Shown here one piece after another: positions 45,721 to 56,784 of a stretch of 64,000 nucleotides of DNA (position 1 is the first letter of the stretch; each line of letters begins with the position of its first letter). The notes under the pieces are model-generated. The model was not told where the DNA came from. It did not search any database and saw only the letters and a list, made by a program, of their open reading frames with translations. A program made the translations under genes and the position numbers. The stretch covers positions 28,969,099 through 29,033,098 of the forward strand of contig NC_079202.1 of the NCBI RefSeq assembly GCF_026745355.1, in the 5' to 3' direction. Source of the DNA: Beta vulgaris subsp. vulgaris. Lineage: Eukaryota; Streptophyta; Magnoliopsida; Caryophyllales; Amaranthaceae.

Positions 45721-48265
45721 TGTAATCCCCCACATTTTTAAAGGATTTTCATAAATATATTAAGTTATTTATGTAATTATATTAAATCCAAATGAGTTTG
45801 GAAAATGATTTGACTTTTAAAAAGGGTTGACTATTTTAAAAGTCAACTAAAAATATTTTTCTAAGCTTAATAAAGTTTGTAATATTTTAATTAAGCGTGT
45901 TTTAAATAAGAGTTTAATTATTAAAAGTATATTTGAAAAGAAACTTAATGGAATCGAAAGCCCAAAAGAAATAAAAAGGGAAAGGATAATTTGATGACTA
46001 AAGTCCTAACAAGCCCATCTTGTTAGTCATCAAAGTTTTAATTATTGAATTCCTTTTCCTAAGCCCAATAGGATTAGCCTATTGTTTTAATTATTGAATT
46101 CCTTTTTCCTAAGCCCAATAGGATTAGCCTATTTAAATATCCTAAAACCCAAATATTTTTGCCCTACACTTTATTTTCTCTCTCCTCACTTGCACGTGAT
46201 TTCGAGCCTTCCCCTCACTCGACATTTTCTCTCTCTTCTTCCTCTTGAGCGTGACTTTCATTCTTTCTCTCAAAAATCGTTTCTTCTTCGCTAAGTAACG
46301 TTTCTTGTTGAACAAGAAACGTCACAAACCTTTTCTCGAAGCCGAAAAAGTGATTTCCGCCGGTCCTTGCTGCTGTCCTCAGTCCGGCGCCCTCTTTCCT
46401 CCTCTTATTTTGGTTGTTTTCTTTACTTCTCCTTTAAGATTCCATTAAAGTTCTAATTTTTATTGTTATTTTATTATTATTTGCATGATTTCGATTTGAG
46501 TTATTATTTTATTATGAAATATGTATTTTTGGATCATATGTATAAAAGAAAAATTTCAGATTTATTATTTTTAGTTTTAATCATGAAAGATGTGATTTTT
46601 AGGGTTTTAAATCACTAGAAATCGTATATTTAGAGTATGAATATGAATTTTGATTGGAATACGATTTTTATATTCATTTAAAATATTTTCAGAAGGTTTA
46701 GAAAATTTTATAGTTGCTGGAAATTCAGAAAGTTAATATTTTAAGGTTTTTAATGGTTTTTAATCACTAGAATAGTTTATCTATACTAGGGATTAAAAAT
46801 AAAGAGAGTTTAAATTATAAAAACGATTTTTAAAGAAGTTTAGAAGGGTTTGGGACGTTTTAAAGTTGCTGTATTTTTTTTAGTACAAGTATTTACTCGA
46901 TTTCTTGGTTGTTTTAGGCGGAGAATTCACTGTAGGGGACTTTTAGTGCTTAAAAGTGGCCTACCGTTACGTTTATACGAGGTACGTACATAGTCTACGT
47001 GCTAAATGGTTAGAAACATGCTCTAGGGATGTTTTTAATTTGTAGTATCATGTATAGGACCTTGTAGTTCATATATATGATTTACTGAGATGGCTTTACA
47101 TGTTATTTGCTTGTATGCTACATGTAAACTAAGAATATGTTTAAGTATGACTTGTTTGTATGGAAGTTTGATGCAAACAATAATTTAGTTTGGTATTAAT
47201 TCGTAGTGATTAATTTAAGTAATTGGAATCATGTCTGATTCTTGAGTTATTATTTATCTTATAAGAACCGAGGATCTTATTTGGTAATTTTGAGTTATAC
47301 CTATATAAAGGTACAGTTTACTGTTGGCTAGGTTCAACAGGCAAGTTAGTAAAGAATAAAAGAAGTTAAAAGAGTCTTGGATGCTAAGTTGTGAACACTT
47401 ATTAATTCTAAGATTAAAAAGGAGTTTTGTGATGTTATGTGATTAGTAGTTGTGAGTATTATGTGCTTGGTTGGTGTCAACACAAGTATAAAATGAATGC
47501 AACGTAAAGTGAAACGAGAATAGGTTATAGACTTTAGACTGGTGCACGTCTAGAGTTGGACACTAAGGGTTGGGGTACATAGTCCGCCGTGATATGTATC
47601 TTCGAGGTTGGATTGATCACCATTCCTCTTTAGTTCAAAGGTTCCTCGATATCGTAGGTCATTCTGGTTTACGGAGTCATGACCGTATTTCCTATTTCAG
47701 TATAGTCAACTCGTCCCAATAACTATTCCATTTAAAGAAGAAATAAAAGTTAGAGTCTAGTTCAGTAAGAGTCATCTGCAGTTGATGTTATTATTATTTT
47801 ATTCTACAAGTTGTGTTGTAGTATCATGTTTAGGATTATTTTGTCTGATATGTAGTACTCAGCTTTGCTGATTACGTGCTTGTCTGTGTTTGTGATCATG
47901 GCTTTGCCTATTGATCCTGTGGTGATCCTTCGGGGAGCAGAGTCAAGAAAGCATTGACATTACAGGTTCGAAGATGCATACCATTGGGGAATCTGGAATG
48001 GAGAGGCTTTTGTGATTAGTATATTTAAGTTGTTTCTAGGAATTTATATTTTCAGACTTTAGCTTTAAGTTGGTGTGTTTCAGTTCAAACATTGTTTGAC
48101 TCTTATTTCATAAGTTTAATAAAGTTGGTTTTGTTTTAGTAAGTTTTCCGCTGCAAAATTCTGAGTAAGCCGAAACGTTATCACACGGGCGATAATGCCT
48201 GGGTAATTCTCTAAGTTTTATATTATAAGTATTTTCTAGAAAGAGAGAATTATCGGGGTGTTACA
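45721..48265 (+). repeat. Chromovirus 3' LTR-like copy (2545 bp)
   Basis: Same ends as the 5' LTR, followed by the target duplication TGCTA. Its upstream neighbour is CACTA sequence (tacta), not retrotransposon interior. Confidence 0.9.
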
Positions 48266-49138
48266 TGCTACTACCAACGAGCCTTAAAATTCGAACAAAT
48301 CATTGATTCCATTTAAATGCTCATCTTTATATGTAAAAAAAAATATGCCAAATCAAAACCTTCCGTTTCAACAACACAAGAAACACAATTAAGCTTTAGA
48401 CAATTTCAAAACAAACACTCCGTACATACTTCAACAAGGTAGCAAGCTTAGAGGACTAACTGCAAATTGACAGAGAATTCAATAAAATTCAATTCAAGAA
48501 CAATTAGATCTCACCTTAATAAGGATAGTTGCTCAAATTATTATTCAAAAACAAAAACCCTAGAAATTGAAAGAACAAAATACTTGAATATGCGAATTAG
48601 AATGTAAAGACAAGGCAATGACGATTCAACAAATTAAGCTGGAAAAACCTTAAACAATAACAATCGAAGATATACAATAGGAGTGTGTATATTAAAAATA
48701 ATTTAAAACAATAATAATCAAGGATACACCATAGGAGTGTGTATATTAAACAAATTTTTAAACAATAATAATGAAAACAATTCAATGATTTACCTGAATG
48801 CAAAACCTATGTGAAGCGATAATACCACTACCCAGAAATTCACGCAACTTCAATGTATTTAGAGGATAGATCGAGATTGTAGCAGTTGGATTTTGTTGGC
48901 AATCAAGTTGAATCGAATAAGCAGAATACAAAGCATGCGTATGGATTGAGAAAATGGAAGAGGGAGGTTGATACTTTACTGGATTGAGAAAATGGAAGAG
49001 GTAGGTTGATACATTACGGCTAATTAGAAATGAGGGACAATGACATGCGTTTCTTGTGAGAGGTTTCCTTAGGGTTTCACTAATTCTCTCTCCTTACAAA
49101 TAAAGGAAAGGCGGGAAGGGTGGAAAGGTGAAGGGTGT
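48266..49138. other. CACTA interior, no gene recognised
   Basis: AT-rich sequence with a direct repeat of ataggagtgtgtatattaaa (48,679 and 48,730) and a 38-bp tandem repeat of ggattgagaaaatggaagag (near 48,943 and 48,981). Confidence 0.5.
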
Positions 49139-49146
49139 GATTAGAA

Positions 49147-49268
49147 TAGAGGTGTTAATGAGCCGAGTTGAGCCCGAGCTTGGGGTAGCTCACGCTCGGC
49201 TCGTTAGAATTTTCTCGATTTCGAGCCTGGTTTCGTACCTTTTCGAGCTTAAATTATCAATTTTAGGT

Positions 49269-49320
<52 letters not shown>

Positions 49321-49523
49321 ACACACACACAACACACACACACACACACACACACATACACACACACATATATACATACATATATATATACATACATATA
49401 TATATACATACATACATATATATATACATACATATATATATACATACATACATATATACATACATACATATATATATACATACATATATATATACATACA
49501 TACATATATATATACATACATAC

Positions 49524-49612
<89 letters not shown>

Positions 49613-49808
49613 AGGTTATCTAATTTTATTAGACTTATTACAAGTGTTTTACCAATATTTAACATTATTATGGTATAAAAACATAATTAAAAATACTTCG
49701 AGCCTGTTCGCGAACTTTTCGAGCCGAACATAGTTGTGTCTCGGCTCATGAAAATCTCGAGCCGAGCTCGAGCAATTTATGAACAGGCCTGGCTCATTAA
49801 CACCCCTA
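49147..49808. mobile_element. hAT-type MITE with expanded microsatellite
   Basis: The ends TAGAGGTGTTAATGAGCC and, on the complement of the right side, TAGGGGTGTTAATGAGCC are inverted, with perfect 8-bp TSD GATTAGAA at 49139-49146 and 49809-49816. Subterminal gctcgagccgagctcg motifs are present. Confidence 0.9.
49268..49612. repeat. (CA)n-(CATATA)n-(TA)n compound microsatellite
   Basis: About 345 bp of CA, then CATACATATATA, then TA repeats occupying the loop of the hAT MITE. The overlapping long ORFs on both strands are artefacts. Confidence 0.98.
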
Positions 49809-50937
49809 GATTAGAATATTAGATGAATAATTTAATTACCTTGGATACTTAAGCCATTAAGCGTGTCAAAATTTAGTAATCAAAAGGAGTGTGATCGAAC
49901 ACACGAGTTATTAGAGCTAATACTATCATGCAATCTTTGAGAGCTGTTCATGGGAAGATTAACATATTTATTATTGACGTTAGTAGCAGCTGGCTTAAAG
50001 AAGAATAATTAGGGATTCTGAATTGGGGATTTTGGAATGATTTGATGAACAGGGTTTCTTGCAACTAGTTAGGAGGATGTTAGTGCAAACAAAAAAAAAC
50101 ACCCCTAAAAAACCCTAATCTCAATCTCTCTCTCTCTAGTTGACACCCCTTCTCTCTAAATTCAAAACAAAAAAACACCCCTAAAAAACCCTAAACTTTG
50201 GGGCTGCCATGGATTATTCCTCCATTATAAGCCCCAAATTCCTTCTTTGATTAATTTTTCGTTCTTTTTACTTTCAGTTTTATGGTCAATAATAGTCAAT
50301 TTTCCTATAGTAGGATTTAGGTTTAGTTCCTCGTATGTGGGAGTTAGGGTTTTGTGCCCCCTGTAATGGGATCTACTGACACCGGAAGATCTAGTTTGTT
50401 AATGGTGGTTTGTGCGGCATCGAATGAGATGACAAATTGGTTTTTGTTTTGCTTTGTTCTTCAGTTTTGTTTTTGTTTTGTTCTTTAGATTAATTATGAT
50501 TTTGTCATTCAGATTTACTAATGGTGTTGTTAAACAAATTACAACGCTTTAAGTTGTTGCTTTCTCCTTTTTTTATTGAGTCTCTAATTCTCTCTTCTCA
50601 CGAGTAAAGGAAAGTCGGCAGGGTGGAATTAGAATATTAGATGAATGATTTACCTTGAATACTTAAGTTGTTAAGCGTGCCAAAATTTAGTAATCGAAAG
50701 AACAGTTATTGATAACTTATAACTTATAATTGATAACAAATTATTGATAACTTATAATATATAATTAATAACTAATAATTAATAATCAATAATCATCAAC
50801 CAATAATCAAAAATCCATAGTTAGTAATCAATAATTAATGATTAGTAATTAATAACTAAAATTAGTTACTAATTAATTGAAAATTGACAGTTGAAAATTA
50901 AAAAATGATAAATGATAAGTGATAAGTGGTAAATCAT

Positions 50938-51120
50938 ACTCCCTCCATTCTGTATTGTTTTGTGCACTTTTCTCATTGGGTCGTTCTGTATTGTTTTGTG
51001 CATTGTGCTTTATTCCATTTTGGAATACTCTCTCTCCTACTTTTTAACACCACCTTCCCTTATTTACCCCACTTTCCCTTACTTTTTCCCCTTTTACACC
51101 AATCTGTGGAACATGGACCC
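50938..51120. mobile_element. Stowaway-like MITE fragment
   Basis: ctccctccattctgtattgt after TA at 50936, with an internal repeat of ttctgtattgttttgtgca. No matching right terminus was found. 49,817-50,900 around it is AT-rich with no gene seen. Confidence 0.4.
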
Positions 51121-51449
51121 GGGTGTATGGTAATCTACATACACCCGGTATGAAACGACACTAAATCACTTGCATGTAACAATATAACCCTTTTTTTTTT
51201 TGTTGTATTCCTAACAATAGAACGTAGTATAAGGAAAAAGGCTTTTGGGCTTTGGCCTTAAACATCTGACAACAAATTCTAAAAAAATGATAAAGCCTCA
51301 GATTTTTTTTACTTTTATTTATTTAGAGGACTTTGTAGCTTTTATATACTCTTTTTTGTCTTATCTCTAGACTTCTTTATCTACTATTTATAATACTTGT
51401 TTTTTTAGTCCATTGTTGAATAATATATTATGAGCATTTTTTTTGTTTC

Positions 51450-52090
51450 TCAATTACAAATGCACATGTTCTTTACTTTTTTTTTGATGATTTTCTTTGT
51501 TTGATAATTTTATGTTCTTTTCATATTTATTTTCATTTTGTTATGATTTTTATATAGTTTTTTGTATCTCAAGTCTTATATACTTATGTTCTTTTATAAT
51601 TGATATGATGTTCCTTATTTGATACCTTCATGTTCTTTTTATATTTTTATTCATTTTTATGATTTTTAATAATTTTTTGAATCTCAAGTATTATATACAC
51701 ATGTCTTTTACAATCAGTAAGTTGTTCATTATTTTATATCTTAATGTTCTTTTCATATTTATTTTTATGTTTATGAATTTTTAATAGCCATTTGTTTTTC
51801 AAGTACCATATGCACATACCCATTCACAAGAGGTGGGTAGCTATTCCAAAGTACTATATGCACACGTTCTTTTATAGTTATAATGATGCTCTTTGTTTGA
51901 TATATTCATGTTCTTTTTTATGATTTTATTCATTTTTGCGATTTTTGATATTTTTTGTTTAATAACTATTATATGGGCATGTTCCTTTATAGTCAGTATG
52001 ATGTTCTTTGTTTTACACCTTCATGTTCTTTTTATGATTTTACTCGTATTTGTGAAATTTACTCTAAAATTCATTTTGTTAAAAATTAGT
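51450..52090. repeat. Degenerate tandem repeat, unit about 125 bp
   Basis: About five units, each with catgttctttt, gatgttctttgtttgata, ttcatgttctttttat and gatttttaatattttttg in order. It is T-rich on plus and has no coding sense. Confidence 0.75.
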
Positions 52091-52820
52091 TTGCTAGTCC
52101 ACGAATTGTGTTAATTATGCTACTACTTACTTTTCTTTTTAATGGCCAATGTGATATTTAATGGTTAGAAAAAATTAGAGTACTGAAATATATAAAAATA
52201 TGTTCTCCTTCTATGTCGATTTTCATCTAATATATTTATGTCATTCAAAACTCATCTCGAAATTCACAATCAATCATTATTGGTGTTATTATTTACAAAG
52301 TAAATGCAATCCAAGAAATTTAGTAATATAGTGTTAATAATATTGTTAGAGTTTACTCAAAATCATAATTAATAGTAGTTTCTTTAAAAAGTTTGATGAT
52401 ATCACCACAAGGTACATATATTTGATATATGTGGAAATATTGGGTAGTATCCTGTATCCCACTGTCACAATTCATGGGAAACTTCAGTTATTAGTTGTTA
52501 AAACTGCCGCAATTTACGTTTAACAAATCTCTTTCTTTATTTATTTTTTTAAATTTTGAGGTGGGAGACAAAACTTCACGCACATACTCAACAAAAACGG
52601 CGTCGTTATCAAACAGGTGCACAGAGAGCATCATGCTCTCTAGTGCACCTATAAATTTGCGCTTTTACACACCCCCTCTCTTACTTTTTGACCCCACTCA
52701 CATTATTATACATTATTTCTAATTTCCTACCCAAATAGCTTGAAGAAGTACACAATAAACAATAATTCATATCCCCTCAAAAAAAAAAAACAATAATTCA
52801 TAAATATGAACAATTAATAA

Positions 52821-53057
52821 TCTCTATTATATAAGGCAACACATGGGGGACACCAAAAAATAGAAAAAGGAAAAAAAAAGAAAGAGGATAACTAATTGTT
52901 TCATTTGAACGAAAAGGGGAAAAAGTAGGACATTAAACTCGACATCATTTTTTTGAGAAAATAAAATGTAAAGATAGTTTTTCTATCCAATTAATTTTAT
53001 TTTTTCTACTTTATTTGTTATCACGCGTTCGCACGCGTTGCGTGCATGTAAGACTAG
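52821..53057 (+). mobile_element. Small non-autonomous Helitron (237 bp)
   Basis: It begins TCTCTATTATATAAGG after A and ends with the hairpin GCACGC-GTT-GCGTGC, then atgtaaga and CTAG before T. The TC start, CTAG end, 3' hairpin and A/T insertion site are the Helitron hallmarks. Confidence 0.85.
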
Positions 53058-53169
53058 TTAATTATTAATACAAGTAAAAATAATAATTAATACAATAAAC
53101 AATAATTAATACAAGTAAATAAAATAAACACAATTTTTTTTAAAAAAGAAAAGAAAAAGAAAAGAACTC

Positions 53170-54570
53170 CTAAACTCTTAATTCACTCACACGGTCACAC
53201 CACTCTAAAGGACCAAACTCTAACAATCTCTCACTCTACTCTCTTTCTCTCGATCCCCTCATCACTCTTCCTTCCTCCTCTCTCTTCTCCCACCGCCAGT
53301 GTCTCCGGGCCACCATAGAGGAGCCCAGTCCCACAACTCAACAGTCATATCTCTCCTCTCGCAGCGCATTAAATAAGGTATGATGCAGTTATTTTTTCAA
53401 TTTTGCTCGACTTCTTCGCGTTTTGTTGGTTTCGATTTTGCTCCAAGGTTGTTTCAATTAGTTCGAAGTTGTTGGATTTTGTTTGAAAATGTTAATCGAA
53501 GTTTCTTTGAAGTTTTTACTTGAATTTGTTCCAAAATGTTTCTTGAATTTGTTCGAAAGTGTTGCTTGAACTTTGTTGTCAATTATTGATTGATTTTGTT
53601 CGAAGATATTGCTGGAATTTGGGACTGATTGTTTGTTGTTGAATCTGTTCAAATTTGTTGTTCGATTTGATTCGAAAATGTTTCTCGAATTTTGTTGGAA
53701 CTTTTTACTTGGTTTTGTTTCAAAATGAATCAAAGCTTGGACGTTGGAATGCAGTTGGCAATCCAATGTGGTGCTACAAGAGTAATCCTGGAGAGTGATT
53801 CATTGAATGTGATAAGCAAGATTTCTCATAACAAGTTCTTCTTCAAAACCATATGTACCTTTATTACCCTTTTTTCTATATCTTTTTTTAATCTTTGCTT
53901 CTGCCTTCTATTTACTTTTAATTATTGAACTTTTGACAAGATTTTTACAGCAAGTATATAAAATTACATAGAAGTGAAGTAATTAACTTGTTTGATTGTG
54001 TGTGTCCTTGTAGCCTTGTATGTTTGTGGTGGCTTGTATTTTAGTGTCTTTTGCAGCCTTAAATACTGCCAGATTCTGACTATTGGTTAAATTGAGGTCA
54101 TCTTTTGCTCTACTCTACTACAAATTGACTGTGTTCTACACAAATAAGATGATGAGTCTGCTTGTGGCATGTGTTAGCCTTTATAGGTTGAAAATTCGTA
54201 AACCTGAACCTATATTGTCCTTTGTTTAAATAGTTATATTCTTAAATGGAAAAGCAAGCTTCAACACTGTTTCTTGAAGAATCGCAAATGAGCAATACCA
54301 GTCATGGCAGTGGTGGCAACAACAGCTCCAGACGCTTTGCAAAGGCATCGGCTCAGGTGATTATTCAGTTGTGGGTTGAGCTCAAAGATTGTCTTCACAA
54401 GGAAACATTTAATATTCGTCACCTCCAATTTCTTGAATCAAAAGTTGCAGCGGAATGATCAAATCTTTATTGGAACATGTACTCCTAGAGATAATTTGTT
54501 TAAAGATATTATTTCTAAAGTTGCTGATGGGTGTGATGAAGCTTGTAGCCGTTTAATTTTGTATTAGTGA
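53170..54570 (+). pseudogene. Possible captured gene fragment inside the CACTA
   Basis: A CT-rich 5'-UTR-like stretch (53,215-53,370) is followed by intron-like DNA. An exon-like segment at about 53,725-53,835 reads MQLAIQCGATRVILESDSLN, which resembles the plant RNase H-like domain. An ORF at 54246-54458 (MEKQASTLFLEESQMSNTSH ...) changes frame near 54,455 to continue as LFKDIISKVADGCDEACSRL. The last part is not recognised. It is either a captured host gene or a chance mixture. Confidence 0.35.
53430..53720. repeat. Degenerate ~21-bp repeat
   Basis: Recurring ttgaatttgttcgaaaatgt variants within the presumed intron of the captured segment. Confidence 0.6.
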
Positions 54571-55029
54571 TTTAGTTGTTGTTCATTTGGTAGTTGTAAT
54601 TCCTTCATTTTTGTAATATTAATTTCATTCACCAAAAAAAAAGCTTTGTAGACGTGTTTTGCTGTAAAAGCCTTATCATTACAACATTTTTAATTCTAGA
54701 AAATTTCATATTATTAATGAAACAAAATTTTATGTTGAATCAAGGTGCAAATTAATGTAAAAATGTATAGTAAATTGCTAATTAGCAACTAATAGTCTAC
54801 TAAAATCGCCTTTTTATCTAGCGACTAACTTTAAATGTTTATCAAGTCAATCACCAAGTTCGGAAGCTAAATTAGCATTTAATAGGAATAGAAATGGTTT
54901 TATGTTAACATAAAAATGGTAGAGATGTAAAGAGAGTATCTGGTTGGTTATTCGTTGTTCAAGAATTCTTGTTTAGGCAGTTCATACCACCCTCTTAAAC
55001 ATTACTAACGTTATGTCCAAGAGGTCTAA

Positions 55030-55601
55030 TGCCCGGGCTTTATATATATGTATGGAGGCAAGCATAATCTTAGTGATACTAAAAGGTGACTCTAAACATA
55101 ATTTAAGTTATATGACACTAATATAGTGTTATATAGTCAACTATAACATAAGTATAATGAAAACTATCTTTGGAGCCAATTATAATCAACGTGATGTGAA
55201 AAAGGATAGTTTCAGAGACAAGCACAATTCATATGTGACACAAAAAAGTATATTTAGATGCAACAATAGTCTAGGTGATGCTAAAAAAATGGCTTTAGAG
55301 ACAACTAACTTCATTTGATGCAAAAAAAAGGTCTTTAGAGACAACTAACTTCATGTGATGCTAAAAAAAAATGGCTTTAGAGTCAACTAACTTCATGTGA
55401 TGCTAAAAGAATAGCTTTAGAGACAACCAACATTCATGTGATGCTAAAAAAATGGTTTTAGAGACAACAAATATCCAGGTGATGCTAAAATGTATCTTTA
55501 GAGGCACGACAATATACTTGACGCGAAAAGAATATGTTTTAGGGGCAATTATATTTATGTGATGCTAAAAAACATTCATGTGAAGCAATTTTTTTGTAGT
55601 G
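55030..55601. repeat. CACTA right subterminal repeats
   Basis: About a dozen imperfect ~37-bp units of ggctttagagacaactaact then tcatgtgatgctaaaaa, ending at TTTTTTTGTAGTG. Confidence 0.85.
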
Positions 55602-56324
55602 AGTAGTCAATGAGACAAGAACAGCATGCAAATCCATGGTCAGATTTAAGCAAGAAAAACCTGGCCAAGACTTTGTTGTAGTAGCTCATGAGTTGCAGCA
55701 CAACCATGAGTTCGTAATACAACAAGAAATACATCATCTGAAATCAGAAAGGAAGATAACTGAACAAAAAGGCCAACTAATAGAAACAATAGTTGAATCT
55801 GGCATAAAGCCAATGCATGCATACAACTTTTTGTGTCATGAGGCTGGATCAGAGGAAGTAGTGGGCCACACAAAAAGGGACCATCTAAACTATATCACAC
55901 AGTACAGAACAAGATTGGTTGAAGGAAAGGATATGCAGAGCGTGTTGGACTTACTTCAGCAAAGAGCGGATGATGATCCTGCATTCTTCTACAGGCTGAA
56001 ATTTAGGGAACATAACAACATTGTCAGCTACTTTTGGCGAGATTCCATGATGTTGGAGGACTTCAAAGCATATGGAGATGTTATGATATTCGACACCACT
56101 TATAGGACAAAAAAATATGGACTGATATGTGCACCATTTGTTGGCATAAACTGCCATTGCAAAACAACAATGTTTGCATGCGCTTTCATAACTAATGAAA
56201 AGGAAGAGAGCTTTGAATGGCTACTAGAAACATTCAAGAGAGCAATGTGCCAACAAGAACCAAAGACAATTTTCACTGATCAAGATAAGGCCATAGGCAA
56301 TGCAATTGAAAAGGTATAAATTTT

Positions 56325-56735
56325 TCAGTTAGCATTTACACTATTTCAGTTAGACTTATTATGTTTTCAGTTAGACTTATTTAGTTTTCAGTTAGACTTA
56401 TTTAGTTTTCAGTTAGACTTATTATGTTTTCAGTTAGACTTATTTATTTTTCAGTTAGACTTATTTAGTTTTCAGTTAGACTTATTTAGTTTTGAGTTCC
56501 TCTTCATATGATTTCAGTTAGTATAATGCTTCTTTCATTTCATTCTATTCCAATTAGACTAGAAATTTGCAGTTAGCATTTACATTGTTTCAGTTAGACT
56601 TATTTATTTTTCAGTTGGGTTTTATATTACTTCATTTAGTCTAATGAAATTTTCAGTTAGCATTTACACTGTTTCAGTTAGACTTCTTTATATTTCAGTT
56701 GGTCTTCATATTATTTCTTTATTCTTTCAGTTAGA
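56325..56735 (+). repeat. 21-bp minisatellite, FAR1 second intron
   Basis: Same ttttcagttagacttattta unit, in sense with the gene, immediately after donor AAG|GTATAA. Confidence 0.93.
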
Positions 56736-56784
56736 TTCACAAGCATTCAAATGAAAATGAAAATGATTTGTAGCATAATATGTA

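Larger units (their letters stand above)
35188..48265 (+). mobile_element. Ty3/gypsy chromovirus (Tekay/Del-like) inside the CACTA, with anomalous 3' part
   Basis: The 5' LTR is 35188-37716, followed by a primer-site-like gtggtatctgggagc. Coding runs from 38458 to about 43,840, then polypurine tttctttaaggggg at 43,829. LTR-like 45721-48265 closes it. TSD TGCTA at 35183-35187 and 48266-48270 shows a single insertion. Between the polypurine tract and the last LTR lies a copy of the element's own 5' flank (43,922-45,720), which a normal insertion cannot have. See the findings. Confidence 0.85.
43922..48265 (+). repeat. Second copy of 33406-37716 (FAR1 exon + CACTA 5' end + LTR)
   Basis: It starts within the 21-bp minisatellite and repeats the FAR1 exon (ATG 44131), the CACTA 5' end (44459), all subterminal repeats and the full LTR. 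Differences from copy 1 are mostly one-base indels plus few substitutions. Copy 2 reads FFLVCSKEGAS in frame where copy 1 does not. Copy 1 has the base missing from copy 2 near 44,262. Confidence 0.95.
33937..55601. mobile_element. CACTA (En/Spm-type) element, non-autonomous, with large nested insertions
   Basis: The left end CACTACAAAAAAAACTAC and right end TTTTTTTGTAGTG are inverted, with 3-bp TSD AGT at 33934-33936 and 55602-55604. Subterminal arrays are typical: agaggcaaccata-type units at 33,955-34,560 and ttagagacaactaacttc-type units at 55,030-55,590. No TNP2-like transposase was recognised. Deleting the element plus one TSD restores the FAR1 frame (AGA GTA GTC AAT GAG), reading RVVNETRTACKSMVRF. 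Most of its 21.7 kb is nested retrotransposon and a suspected assembly duplication. Confidence 0.88.

Noticed and set aside
49128..49665. Long ORFs of T-H and Y-I-C repeats on both strands
   Set aside because: They arise from the CA/TA microsatellite, which has no stops in most frames.
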